Below are positions 26,501 to 38,299 of a DNA stretch of 64,000 bases, piece by piece. The first letter of the stretch is position 1. Every line of letters begins with the position of its first letter. The translations under genes and the position numbers were made by a program. The notes beneath the pieces were generated by a model. The model had not been told where the DNA came from. It made no database searches and worked only from the letters and a program-made list of their open reading frames with translations. The stretch is taken from contig BSQZ01000096.1 of assembly GCA_033239005.1 (NCBI GenBank), forward strand, positions 612,501 through 676,500. Direction: 5' to 3'. This stretch comes from Lamellibrachia satsuma. Its lineage: Eukaryota > Annelida > Polychaeta > Sabellida > Siboglinidae.

Positions 26501-29500
26501 TTAGAGATAGAACACTATTAGAGAAACCGTGAGAGACCATTAAGTAGGGTCTACTGCAGCTATCTTGGATCATCCTGGTGATTCTTCCTTAGAGATAGTA
26601 CCACTGTTAGAGAAACCGGGAGAGACCCTTAAGTAGGGTCTACTGCGGCTGTCTTGGTTCCTCCTAATGATTCTTCCTTAGAGATAGAACCACTGCTAGA
26701 GAAACCCGGAGAGACCATTAAGTAGGGTCTACTGCAGCTATATTGGATCATCCTGATGATTCTTCCTTAGAGATAGAACCACTGTGAGAGAAACCGGGAG
26801 AGACCATTAAGTAGGGTCTACTGCGGCTATCTTGGATCCTCCTGATGATTCTTCCTTAGAGATAGAACCACTGCATGAGAAACGGGGAGAGATCATTAAG
26901 TAGGGTCTACTACGGCTCTATTGGATACTTCTGATGATTCTTCCTTAGAGATAGAACCACTGTTAGAGAAACCGGAAGAGATCATTAAGTAGGGTCTACT
27001 GCGGCTATCTTGGATCATCCTGATGATTCTTCCTTAGAGATAGAACACTGCTAGAGAAAAGGGGAGAGACCATTAAGTAGGGTCTACTGCGGCTATCTTG
27101 GTTCCTCCTAATGATTCTTCCTTAGAGATAGAACCACTGCTAGAGAAACCCGGAGAGACCATTAAGTAGGGTCTACTGCAGCTATCTTGGATCATCCTGA
27201 TGATTCTTCCTTAGAGATAGAACACTGTTAGAGAAACGGTGAGAGACCATTAAGTAGGGTCTACTGCAGCTATCTTGGATCATCCTGATGATTCTTCCTT
27301 AGAGATAGAACACTGCTAGAGAAAGGGGGAGAGACCATTAAGTAGGGTCTACTGCAGCTATATTGGATCATCCTGATGATTCTTCCTTAGAGATAGAACC
27401 ACTGTGAGAGAAACCGGGAGAGACCATTTTGTAGGGTCTACTGCGGCTATCTTGGATCCTCCTGATGATTCTTCCTTAGAGATAGAACCACTGCTAGAGA
27501 AACCGGGAGATATCATTAAGTAGGGTCTACTGCGGCTCTATTGGATCCTTCTGATGATTCTTCCTTAGAGATAGAACACTGCTAGAGAAACGGGGAGAGA
27601 CCATTAAGTAGGGTCTACTGCGGCTATCTTGGATCCTCCCGATGATTCTTCCTTGGAAATAGAACCACTGCTAGAGAAACCGGGAGAGACCCTTAAGTAG
27701 GGTCTACTGCGGCTATCTTGGATCCTCCTAATGATTCTTCCTTAGAGATAGAACCACTGCTAGAGAAACCGGGAGAGACCATTAAGTAGGGTCTACTGCA
27801 GCTATCTTGGATCATCCTGATGATTCTTCCTTAGAGATAGATCCACTGTGAGAGAATCCGGGAGAGACCATTAAGTAGGGTCTACTGCAGCTATCTTGGA
27901 TCATCCTGATGATTCTTCCTTAGAGATAGAACCATTGCTAGAGAAACCGGGAGAGACCATTAAGTAGGGTCTACTGCAGCTATCTTGGATCATCCTGATG
28001 ATTCTTCCTTAGAGATAGAACACTGCTAGAGAAACGGGGAGAGACCATTAAGTAGGGTCTACTGCAGCTATCTTGGATCATCCTGATGATTCTTCCTTAG
28101 AGATAGAACACTGTTAGAGAAACGGGGAGATACTATTAAGTAGGGTCTACTGCAGCTATCTTGGATCCTCCTGATGATTCTTCCTTAGAGATAGTACCAC
28201 TGTTAGAGAAACCGGGAGAGACCCTTAAGTAGGGTCTACTGCGGCTATCTTGGATCATCCTGATGATTCTTCCTTAGAGATAGAACACTGCTAGAGAAAC
28301 GTGGAGAGACCATTAAGTAGGGTCTACTGCAGCTATCTTGGATCCTCCTGATGATTCTTCCTTAGAGATAGTACCACTGTTAGAGAAACAGGGAGAGACC
28401 CTTAAGTAGGGTCTACTGCGGCTATCTTGGTTCCTCCTAATGATTCTTCCTTAGAGATAGAACCACTGCTAGAGAAACCCGGAGAGACCATTAAATAGGG
28501 TCTACTGCAGCTATCTTGGATCATCCTGATGATTCTTCCTTAGAGATAGATCCACTGTGAGAGAAACCGGGAGAGACCATTAAATAGGGTCTACTGCGGC
28601 TATCTTGGATCCTCCTGATGATTCTTCCTTAGAGATAGAACACTGTTAGAGAAACCGGGAGAGACCATTAAGTAGGGTCTACTGCAGCTACCTTGGATCA
28701 TCCTGATGATTCTTCCTTAAAGATAGAACCACTGCTAGAGAAACCGGGAGAGACCCTTAAGTAGGGTCTACTGCGGCTATCTTGGATCCTCCCGATGATT
28801 CTTCCTTAGAAATAGAACCACTGCTAGAGAAACCGGGAGAGACCCTTAAGTAGGGTCTACTGCGGCTATCTTGGATCCTCCTAATGATTCTTCCTTAGAG
28901 ATAGGACCACTGCTAGAGAAACCGGGAGAGACCATTAAGTAGGGTCTACTGCAGCTATCTTGGATCATCCTGATGATTCTTCCTTAGAGATAGATCCACT
29001 GTGAGAGAAACCGGGAGAGACCATTAAGTAGGGTCTACTGCGGCTATCTTGGATCCTCCTAATGATTCTTCCTTAGAGATAGAACCACTGCTAGAGAAAC
29101 CCGGAGAGACCATTAAGTAGGGTCTACTGCAGCTATCTTGGATCATCCTGATGATTCTTCCTTAAAGATAGATCCACTGTGAAAGAAACCGGGAGAGACC
29201 ATTAAGTAGGGTCTACTGCGGCTATCTTGTATGCTACTGATGATTCTTCCTTAGAGATAGAACCACTGCTAGAGAAACCCGGAGAGACCATTAAGTAGGG
29301 TCTACTGCAGCTATCTTGGATCCTCCTGATGATTCTTCCTTAAAGATAGAACCACTGCTAGAGAAACCGGGAGAGACCCTTAAGTAGGGTCTACTGCAGC
29401 TATCTTGGATCCTCCCGATGATTGTTCCTTAGAAATAGAACCACTGCTAGAGAAACCGGGAGAGACCATTAAGTAGGGTCTACTGCAGCTATCTTGGATC

Positions 29501-30895
29501 ATCCTGATGATTCTTCCTTAGAGATAGATCCACTGTGAGAGAAACCGGGAGAGACCATTAAGTAGGGTCTACTGCGGCTATCTTGGATCCTCCTGGTGAT
29601 TCTTCCTTAGAGATAGAACACTGTTAGAGAAACCGGGAGAGATCATTAAGTAGGGTCTACTGCGGGTATCTTGGATCCTCCTGGTGATTCTTCCTTAGAG
29701 ATAGAACACTGTTAGAGAAACCGGGAGAGACCATTAAGTAGGGTCTACTGCAGCTATCTTGGATCATCCTGATGATTCTTCCTTAGAGATAGAACCACTG
29801 CTAGAGAAACCGGGAGAGACCCTTAAGTAGGGTCTACTGCGGCTATCTTGGATCCTCCTGATGATTCTTCCTTAGAGATAGAACCACTGCTAGAGAAACC
29901 GGGAGAGACCATTAAGTAGGGTCTACTGCAGCTATCTTGGATCCTCCTGATGATTCTTCCTTAAAGATAGAACCACTGCTAGAGAAACCGGGAGAGACCC
30001 TTAAGTAGGGTCTACTGCGGCTATCTTGGATCCTCCCGATGATTCTTCCTTAGAAATAGAACCACTGCTAGAGAAACCGGGAGAGACCATTAAGTAGGGT
30101 CTACTGCAGCTATCTTGGATCCTCCTGATGATTCTTCCTTAAAGATAGAACCACTGCTAGAGAAACCGGGAGAGACCCTTAAGTAGGGTCTACTGCGGCT
30201 ATCTTGGATCCTCCCGATGATTCTTCCTTAGAAATAGAACCACTGCTAGAGAAACCGGGAGAGACCATTAAGTAGGGTCTACTGCAGCTATCTTGGATCA
30301 TCCTGATGATTCTTCCTTAGAGATAGATCCACTGTGAGAGAAACCGGGAGAGACCATTAAGTAGGGTCTACTGCGGCTATCTTGGATCCTCCTGGTGATT
30401 CTTCCTTAGAGATAGAACACTGTTAGAGAAACCGGGAGAGATCATTAAGTAGGGTCTACTGCGGCTATCTTGGATCCTCCTGGTGATTCTTCCTTAGAGA
30501 TAGAACACTGTTAGAGAAACCGGGAGAGACCATTAAGTAGGGTCTACTGCAGCTATCTTGGATCATCCTGATGATTCTTCCTTAGAGATAGAACCACTGC
30601 TAGAGAAACCGGGAGAGACCCTTAAGTAGGGTCTACTGCGGCTATCTTGGATCCTCCTGATGATTCTTCCTTAGAGATAGAACCACTGTTAGAGAAACCG
30701 GGAGAGACCATTAAGTAGGGTCTACTGCGGCTATCTTGGATACTCCGGATGATTCTTCCTTAGAAATAGAACCACTGTGAGAGAAACCGGGAGAGACCAT
30801 TAAGTAGGGTCTACTGCGGCTATCTTGGATCCTCCTGATGATTCTTCCTTAGAGATAGATCCTCTGCTAGGGGAACCCAGAGAGACCATTAAGCA
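23531..30895. repeat. 89-bp minisatellite (about 83 copies) expanded from gypsy pol
   Basis: Units of 89 bp (88 when one C of AACCACTG is lost) containing GGTCTACTGCGGCTATCTTG, GATGATTCTTCCTTAGAG and GAAACCGGGAGAGACC. The first and last units match genuine pol coding sequence; the last reads LDPPDDSSLEIDPLL and runs straight into the reverse transcriptase. The array is therefore an internal expansion of the retroelement. The length is not a multiple of three and each unit carries TAAGTAG, so the array destroys the frame. Confidence 0.95.
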
Positions 30896-32262
30896 AGTAT
30901 CCCTTTCCCCAGAACGCGCTTCTTCTCAAACTAAACAGCTGGTTGATTTAATCGAAGAATCCAAAGAGATATTATCTGAGAACTCTGGATGCAATGCACA
31001 TGTCGAACATACTATCACGCTAAACACAAAACCTGTTCGTTTTAAGCCTTATCCGATTCCTTTCGCCAAAGTGCCGGACGTAGTTACAGATGTAGATAAG
31101 ATGCTTAATCTAGGAGCGATCGAACCGTCGAAATCTCCGCATTGTTCCCCTTTGTTGTTTTTTAAGAAAACAGGTGGAACAAATCGTCCAATGGTAGGTT
31201 TCCATCAGCTAACCCCAGCTACCACTTTCAACTCTGAGCCTATGGCCAATCCTGATGTACTGTTTGTCGCTTTGTTTAAAGACTATGTCTAGTAAACTTA
31301 ATTGTAGCAAAGGTTACTGGCAGATTGCAATGCACGCCAAGGATATAGAGAAGACTGCTTTCACTAGTCCTTCTGGGCTGTTCCAGTTTCGCCGACTGCC
31401 ATTTGGACTGGTCCACGTCGGAACATCTTACGGACGCATGATGCGTATACTTTTGAATGGGTTATCCGGCGTGGACAACACTGTGGATGACATTGTTGTG
31501 CGCACACACACGTGGACAGAACATCTAGCTATACTCCGTGACGTATTTAAACGTATCATATATGCTGGAATTAAGGTTGAATCGTCAAAGTGTTGCCTGG
31601 CGTACTCCACAATTGACTTCGTTGGTCATAAGGTAGGAGAGCGGTAACTTGTGACCCAAGCCGATAAGGTAGAACGTATGCAAGAAGCACCAGTTCGTTA
31701 GACCGTTACCCAGGTTAGGTCATTCCTGTGACTTACCGGATACTACAGGTAATGTATCCCTAATTATGCGACCATTGCGCCCACTTATTGAATGTAACCA
31801 AGAAAGGGCAACACACCAAGATAGTATGGTCAGAAGACGCCGATCGAACGTTCAAAGAATTGAAAACTCGCCAATTCTGAAACTGCCCGATTTGTATCGA
31901 TCTTTTGTTCTTAGAACAGATGCATCAGATGCAGTTCTTCTCCAAGTGTATGACGGAGAACAATTTCCTGTAGCGTATGCCAATAAGAAATTAAACCATA
32001 CTCAGGTGGCATATGCCATAGAAGAAAGAGAATGTTTGGCAATTTCCAGGCTCTGGAAAAGTTTACGACATACCTTTATGGGCGGACATTCGTTATCCAA
32101 ACCGACCATCAACCATTGGCTTTCCTATGAACAACCCGATTAACCAATCCGAGGTTAATCCGATGGTCGTTGAAGTTACAACCGTATCAATTCAAAATTG
32201 AGGCCATCCCCGGTAAAGAAAATGTGGAAGCTGATTTTCTCAACACAGCCATTAAGTAGGTT
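30825..32262 (+). pseudogene. pol: Ty3/gypsy reverse transcriptase and RNase H, broken
   Basis: First frame (to about 31290): VEHTITLNTKPVRFKPYPIP, MLNLGAIEPSKSPHCSPL, FFKKTGGTNRPMVGF. After a frameshift (from about 31285): SKGYWQIAMHAKDIEKTAFT, FRRLPFGLV and TVDDIVVRT, where the usual aromatic-VDD catalytic box reads TVDD. After further breaks near 31650, RNase H-like sequence follows: FVLRTDASDAVLL, PVAYANKKL, EERECLAISRL and, in another frame near 32200, IPGKENVEADFL. The enzyme would copy the element RNA; several frameshifts and stops make it dead. No integrase was seen downstream. Confidence 0.82.
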
Positions 32263-32940
32263 GACAGATGACAGTTCGACTGATGACTTTTCATTCAGAA
32301 TGTAAATCTACTAGAGTCCATAATAAGGGATTGTTATTATGCGACGATCCCTATCGAAGGAAATAGAACTTTCCAAATGTTTCAATGAAATGTTTGCTAT
32401 ACTTGGGCTGTAACAGTATCGCCTCGCTAAGTAGGATTTATCTTTAGTTGTTACGTATTAAACAACAACGGGATTACATTATCATCAGTTGTATTGTGTT
32501 CGTTCAACATTCCTGTGTATATTATATGTGGATTGTTTTCTGTATGTTTTATTTTGCTAATTCTTTAAAGCCCGGGATTATGTCACAGATCTTAGATCGT
32601 GTGAGGATGTATATAATTAGCTTGTTTACTTCAATCACCTAGCGATTGAAATTTTGGTAAGAGTCGTTCTAGGGGCGCCGAATAGCGACCTGTGGCTAAT
32701 CTAGAGATCGGAAATGTATCTCTTTCCAACTGATTAACAGATCGACGAAATGTTATCATATTTGGCATCGTTGGAAAAACAAGTTGTCTACTGATAATAT
32801 TGTATATAATTGTCTTAGAACGTAATTATGGTGAAGAACGGATACTTTTAGATGCAGTCGATGTTGTTGTTTTGTGTCGGTGACAGCATAGGGCCAGGTA
32901 AATATATTTACTTTCACACATTTGAATAATAGAGATTTAA
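32263..32940 (+). other. Possible gypsy 3' LTR remnant, otherwise empty
   Basis: No integrase or other gene is visible. GCCCGGGATTATGTCACAGATC near 32570-32590 resembles the junction of a polypurine tract with an LTR start, but no second LTR copy was recognised, so this is tentative. Confidence 0.25.
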
Positions 32941-32946
32941 CAATAA

Positions 32947-33405
32947 TTTAACAAGGTTTGCCATCCACGCCAAAGGCCCAGATGACAAATGGTCAAGAAA
33001 GCCATTGCCTTATCGAGAGTTCAATGAGAACAACAATGTTCATCAACGCGTAACGTCCTGATATTTGTCAACCTGTTTCTTAAACATATTCACGCTGCTG
33101 TTACACAATTGGTAGACAATTTGTTCCAGATCATCTAGTTCTAATCCGTTTCTTGAGTGAGAAAAACATATTTAGATCAATATTTTTTTCACTTTCTGAT
33201 TTTACATTGATGTCAAAATGTATTTTATTATGATCACAGTTACACAATGGTTCATGTATTTTTACACTGTCCACTAATTCTTTTTGTGATGATAAAACTA
33301 TGTCTAATACATTATTTCCCATGGTTGGTTCTAGCACGTGCCGAGTAAGGAAGCTATCCTGAATTAAAAATAGAAATTGTTGGTCCTCACTTCCTGTACT
33401 GTACA
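32947..33405 (-). mobile_element. CR1 fragment with internal deletion
   Basis: The 3' tail and C-terminal coding region (matching 17861-18185 of the larger copy) are joined directly to an endonuclease segment (NNVLDIVLSSQKELVDSVKI, matching about 20067-20260). About 1.9 kb of reverse transcriptase is therefore missing. The copy is diverged and dead. Confidence 0.8.
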
Positions 33406-33572
33406 GACAAGTTGTACGCTTGGAATAACAAGTCCTTCTTTTGTTTTTTCCACCTGTGTCTTCTGTAACAAAACTTCAGTAGATGAGTCTGCAGCGGGCC
33501 ATTTAGGGAATGTCTGCATTGTTGATATGCCTTTTTATGTAGATTCCTGACCATGTACCCTGCAATAGCCAT
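33387..33572 (-). pseudogene. Possible THAP-gene coiled-coil/transposase scrap
   Basis: An open segment with IAGYMVRNLHKKAYQQCRHSL resembles the IAGY...C..C..L stretch seen near the C-terminus of THAP9/P-element-type proteins. In a neighbouring frame upstream it reads like a charged coiled coil. It is on the same strand as the THAP exon at 34729-34827, so both may come from one decayed gene. Weak evidence. Confidence 0.22.
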
Positions 33573-33663
33573 TTGCTGTTTGAGTGCAGCATTTTCCTTC
33601 TTTTTTCTGGGCGTATCTTTCTGCAGTCTTGTTTAAGACGCCTGTATTTCTACTGAATTATTT

Positions 33664-33808
33664 TCAGCTCATCATGTATATGTAGCTTATCATGTATCTG
33701 TAGCTTATCATGTATCTGTAGCTTATCATGTATCTGTAGCTTATCATGTATATGTAGCTTATCATGTATATGTAGCTTATTATGTATCTGTAGCATATCA
33801 TGTATCTG
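33664..33808. repeat. 18-bp tandem repeat, about 8 copies
   Basis: Unit ATCATGTATCTGTAGCTT with TATATG variants, lying between the two oppositely oriented CR1 fragments. Confidence 0.9.
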
Positions 33809-33809
33809 G

Positions 33810-34228
33810 ATTCCAAACCTGAGAGACCTTAGTTATGAAGGACATTTGAAAGAATGTGGTTCAACAACTATAGAGACAGTGCGGTTTAGAGGAGATCAAA
33901 TTGAAGTTTTTAAGATATTGAATGGGTATGAAAATATTGATAGAAATATGTTTTCTCACTCAAGAAGGATAGCAGAACTAGAGGACATGAGGTAAAATTA
34001 GTAAAGGATTAGTGTATATTGTATATCAAGAAGTACTCGTTCTCACAGAGGACAATAAATGAATGGAACAAATTGTCTACGGATTGTATAACTGCTAGCA
34101 GCGTGAATATGTTTTTAAAACAGGGTTGAGACATATCTCAGGGCAGGTTACACGCAGATAAGCCAATGGATTCCTTTTCCACTTGAAATAAGGGCATTTG
34201 GCTTGGATGGCAAATCTTGTTAAATCTT
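33810..34228 (+). mobile_element. CR1 3' fragment, plus strand
   Basis: Encodes NLRDLSYEGHLKECG, FRGDQIEVFKILNGYENIDR and the element's TTAAATCTTG tail. It is the same family as the 17.9-22.3 kb copy but oriented opposite to the fragment at 32947-33405, making an inverted pair. It ends inside the exon-like segment at 34235-34343. Confidence 0.82.
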
Positions 34229-34234
34229 GTTAAA

Positions 34235-34343
34235 TCTAGTGCAGCTTTGCGTTGTGTCATCTGCTCGTCTGGTTTAGCAGCTGATGACTCCATAGCGTCT
34301 GAAGTTGAAGGTGAAGATGGTGGCGCATAGTATCCAGTCACAT
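34235..34343 (-). pseudogene. Ser/Pro-rich exon-like segment of a THAP-type gene
   Basis: A pyrimidine-rich acceptor (TGTGTGTACTTACAG) precedes an open segment reading DVTGYYAPPSSPSTSDAM and a charged tail; it is then cut by the CR1 fragment. A similar Ser/Pro-rich segment follows the THAP exon near 34600-34710, suggesting a duplicated linker exon. Confidence 0.3.
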
Positions 34344-34728
34344 CTGTAAGTACACACACAGAAACAAAAATAACAGACAACGAAGTGGAGTAAAACAAAT
34401 AAAAACTTGACAACATGGGGCCGTTCAAATGTTGCCTGAACTGACCCGCCGATTATTCCATGCTAACTGAAATAAATAAGAACCATTAAAAAAATAACAT
34501 GTAAAAATAAATTATTACAAGAGTGACACCATTCATTAGCAGATATTAATTTGTGACAACAGTGAAATTGTGATATTTTCATAAACCTGTCTGATCTCCA
34601 CTATTCTTTTGTGGCAGTTCAAGCACAGGGGGCTGTCTCGCTCGGTCGCTTGAACTTGAAGGTGAGGGTCTGGTGGACATGGCCTAGGGTGGCTTATTTG
34701 GCACATCAAACTGTGTAGGTACAGATAC

Positions 34729-34827
34729 CAAAAGTGGTCCTGGCAGAGGCGGCAGTTCTTGTACAGATATTCTGAAGATTTACCACGAAGATCTTCTCGT
34801 CTGCTGAACTGCACCCACTTTCTGCAT
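34729..34827 (-). CDS. THAP zinc-finger exon (C-terminal half of the domain)
   Basis: After acceptor TTTTTGTACAG the exon reads CRKWVQFSRREDLRGKSSEY followed by YKNCRLCQDHF. This is the second half of a THAP domain (R..W...R.D and C..C..HF), a DNA-binding fold shared by host factors and P-element-type transposases. A donor-like GGTATCTG follows at 34728. The first half of the domain and the remainder of the gene were not found, so this is a partial or dead copy. Confidence 0.5.
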
Positions 34828-35189
34828 CTGTACAAAAATAAAACAATATTTGTAACTACATTGTGCACCTCTTTCAAAATCTGAAATAGGCAGTAAATAA
34901 ATAAGTAAATAAAAGGATACACTTATTTAACTGAAGAAAAACATAAAAATCCTCTGTCATGATAAGTTGAATAGAAATTAGAATTCAACTATTCCTTGCT
35001 TTAAACTCAGGTAACTAGGTAATATCGGCATGAAACATTACTGATTTACAGTCGAGTCAGCCATAGTCAGGATACATCTAATTCAGTAAAAGCATGAATT
35101 TCTCAAATGACTTTGTTGGAAGACAGTGTTTACATCATGGATGACGCATTAACTTTATTGTCGGTTCGCTTGTCGACAGTCCGGTGTTA

Positions 35190-35347
35190 TTTCTGCATTT
35201 AAATGTTGAATTCAAAATCTGCATGTTTCACGCTGAATACAGTCGTAAAAATCTTTGCGTCTATGTCCTACTCTACCGCTTGGTGGGGCTACCCGCAGTC
35301 GGCTTCACCAATAATAGCTGAGTGACGCCTTTTTGGTTCCTACACTC
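35190..35347 (+). pseudogene. pol: Second Ty3/gypsy RT, left part
   Basis: Immediately before the hAT insertion the frame reads LSDAFLVPTL, the segment just after the RT motif A aspartate; weaker similarity (YxLxRLVG..FT) extends to the left with frame damage. The frame continues at 39901, on the far side of the hAT element. The left boundary is approximate. Confidence 0.5.
35340..35347. repeat. hAT target-site duplication, left copy (CTACACTC)
   Basis: An identical 8-bp sequence lies at 39893-39900. Eight-base duplications are diagnostic of hAT transposition. Confidence 0.92.
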
Positions 35348-35490
35348 CAGGGCGTTTTTTATTGAATTTTCACTGGGGGGCAATGTCCTAAAAGGGCACT
35401 CCAAATGGTTAAATAGGGCACCATACGCATTATTAATGCTTATTTACATAACCCTTAGGAATGTATGAAACCTTTATATATATTTATGTG

Positions 35491-35496
<6 letters not shown>

Positions 35497-35522
<26 letters not shown>

Positions 35523-35525
35523 TGT
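35497..35525. repeat. (TGCG)n microsatellite
   Basis: About seven GTGC-type tetranucleotides in the left arm of the hAT element. Confidence 0.9.
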
Positions 35526-35698
35526 GTCAGTATCTTTTTATCCATATGGTTGAACACTGACGACTGCATCTCGATATAAAATTAATGTTACACTTATATC
35601 CCAGAATTTGTTATTACAAACACATGCAGTAGTTAGAGAAACATGACACGTCTCTAGCAACTTGCAAGTCAGTACGTTTGACAGTCGTCTCAATTTTA

Positions 35699-38292
35699 CT
35701 AGACGAGCCCCGTTTCGCGGGTGAATTTCCTAACGAATTCACGCTGCCCGTAGATATCCCAATCTGGAGCCCCGCATCTTCTGGTTTTCTCCAGGAATTT
35801 GACGACAGCGGGTCGAGGGTCAAAGTAGGCGGTGCCCACACCATTCAGTGCCACCATGAGGCGGGCGTTTCTCGTGTCCTCACCCATGCTGGTGCGGTGA
35901 TTGTCGACAACGAGGTTGTGGTGGCTCACGATCCTTTCGGTCTACATAGAGTGTGGACTCATGCAAGCCAGAGATGCCAACACCTTCTGAACTGAACCTG
36001 TGATGACTGGCAGAAGTTCCCGCAATCTGACAGTCATCTTACAACCGAGATCACAGCCATCAGGCAGGAACGGCACATTCATCATGTTCTCCCATTGCTC
36101 GGCTGCTCCGACCGCAAAGTCAGATGCCTCGTCTGGAAAAAGACGCCTGACGACGCGCACACCATGCTCAACGAATGATCCCAGATTGCGTGACATCACC
36201 AACCCCTTCATGTCTTTGATGACGTCCTCCTGCTCCGGGTGCATGCGTTCAGAGAGGTATTCGTGGGATGTTTGCGCGACCTCCAGCCTGATTGTTCGTG
36301 CATCACGGCGGTTCGTCCAAACGAACTGGTGGATCGACTTTCGCTGTGTTCGGTCCTCACTGGTGCTATCCGTTGGGCAACTCTCTTTCTCCTCTCTTCT
36401 TCCCGGGAATGGTCCATCCCTCATCAATCTCAACTTCTTGACGGCAGCGCCAGTCACAGTGAGAAGATCGCTGATGAACAAATCACTCCTTTGCAACTTC
36501 TTCTGGAGTGTTTCAAATATCTCCAGGATGTCGCCCATCAGTGATGTTATCCACTTCTGTTGGTGGTTCCAAATTCTCAGAAACCCTTTGGCTTCAGCCT
36601 TCTCCTTTCTATCGCTGGTACTTTCTGGTGCTTGCATCTGTTCCCACACCTTAATGCAGGCTGGTAGGTTATTCAGCACAGCATCTACCAGCTGCAGCTC
36701 GTGCTGGGCAAACCTGACATCGTGGTGCCAGGGGAACTGTTTGACATTCCCGGCTTGCGCTGACAACATCTTCATCCTTCTCGGCGTCCGGAAGAATCGT
36801 ACGAGCCCCAGTAGAGTAGACTTCCAGATGCCCTGCTCCGGTACGGTGCTGACGACCGACTCAATGGCAAAGTCCGACCGGTGAGCAGCACACCAGAAAG
36901 TTGCCAGACCTCTCTGCACTTGGTCAGCAAGCAAACGCCATAACCCACCACGTCTGCCAGTGTTTGCCGATTCGCCGCCAGTGGTGACACCGACGAGCTT
37001 CGTGTCTTTACATCCGTTCAAATCCAAAGCTTTGTTAACCGCTTCCAGTAGTCCAGGGGCGCCATTCTTCTCTGGCGAATGCATGACGATGAACACACTC
37101 GTTACGCTACTATCACTATTAGCCATCCGTCCACTTACAAATTTGTGGTCCAACATTTGCCTGTCACAGCTGCCATCAATCTGAACACTGAAGACTGTGC
37201 ATCGGTTGAACATTTGAGATAGACGCACTTTCTCTAGTTCGTATATGACATCCAGCATCTGCTTATAGTAGTTTGGGTCCCTATAGTGTAGGTCGCTAGA
37301 CGCGGGCGTGAATGGAACAAATTCCACATCTGCTCCATTTTGTCGCATAGCGCCCAACATATGGTCCGACGCCAAACAAGCCAGAGACCGCATCGGCCAC
37401 GATCGTGCGGAGACCGTTTCGATTAGACAGTCGTTGTACACGTCGACGGCCATTCGCAGAAGCATCGCAAAAACTTATTGTAAGCAGTGAGTGCGCGCAG
37501 CCATGGATGCGATGTTGTGCCCTCTTCCCAGGCTTCGTCCATCTTCTTCTTGGTTGTTGCTGCTATGTGCGGTTCAGAGGTCATATGGTCAATGACCCTT
37601 TCCAGCCTATCACTACAGTCCGCCCTGACGCCGCTTGCGATTGCTATAGTGCAATTTTTAGAACTTTTCTTTGCCATCTCCTCACACTCCTGACATGTTG
37701 TGCATAGAATGTGAGCCCTTGTTCGGACACATTTCTTTGCCGAAAATGAGCGAAGCTCGGGGAATTTGTTGACAACATCTGCAATAGTTAACGGAATTCC
37801 TTTGTACGTCGATGTGCGGGAAGTTGCGTTGTCGGTTTCCTGACCAGGTGTCTGGGTAAGGTGGTGATTTTTGTCACCAGGAGGGTGGTCAGGTGTGATG
37901 GCAGTGGACGGATCATGGCTGCTTGATGAACTGGCTATCGGGCGAGAACACGACGAAGGTAGTATCTCTGTGACTGGTGGTACACTTTTATCTTTGGGAG
38001 TGTCTTCAGATGTGATGGCAGTGAACGGATCATGGCTGCTTGATGAAATGGTACTCGGGCGAGAGCACGACGAAGGCAGAATCTCTATGACTGGTGGTAC
38101 ACCTTTGTCTTTGGGAGTTTCATCAGGTGTGATGGCAGCGGACGGATCATAGTTCCCTGGCGGCATTGTGGGTATTTCTGGCAATGAGTCATTGAGGCTG
38201 CGTCGAAAAATTGTGTCTAGGCGATGCCATTTTGCGGCAGATTTCTGTAGCTCTTCTTGTTTTCGTTTTGCATTTCTGTCTCTCTTAGGCAT
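35699..38292 (-). pseudogene. hAT transposase (KIAA1586/ZNF862-like group), broken
   Basis: The first frame (38292-37423, 289 residues) has a basic start, two copies of a roughly 43-residue Ser/Pro repeat (about 47-130), then a BED-like finger with C197, C200, H236 and H242. It runs past a frameshift near 37465. The second frame (37465-35942) carries the RNase H-like catalytic core: IDGSCD with the first Asp, TTGGESANTG where TTDGE is expected, so the second catalytic Asp is Gly, and the hAT CxxH motif WCAAH. An in-frame TAG (35944-35942) follows, but the same frame continues to 35699 with a hATC dimerisation-like region (VSHHNLVVDNHRTSM, ARLMVALNGVG). The enzyme would have cut and pasted the element; it can no longer do so. 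Confidence 0.85.
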
Positions 38293-38299
38293 GACTGGC

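Larger units (their letters stand above)
12300..32940 (+). mobile_element. Ty3/gypsy LTR-retrotransposon remnant, heavily interrupted
   Basis: Order on the plus strand: gag N-terminal half (12372-12864), a 10-kb foreign insertion (12874-22899), gag C-terminal half with a zinc knuckle (22900-23325), a pol linker (about 23340-23470), an 89-bp array (23531-30895), reverse transcriptase and RNase H (30890-32262). The protease DTG motif and the integrase are not seen. A possible 3' LTR start (TGTCACAGATC, near 32580) follows a short purine stretch. Stops and frameshifts in gag, RT and RNase H show that it is inactive. Confidence 0.75.

Noticed and set aside
30825..30895. A separate small gene starting at the end of the 89-bp array
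   Set aside because: The frame is the continuation of gypsy pol; the array unit and the RT-upstream segment are the same sequence.
36000..36884. Plus-strand ORF of 294 residues opposite the hAT transposase
   Set aside because: Antisense shadow of the transposase coding sequence; no motif of its own.
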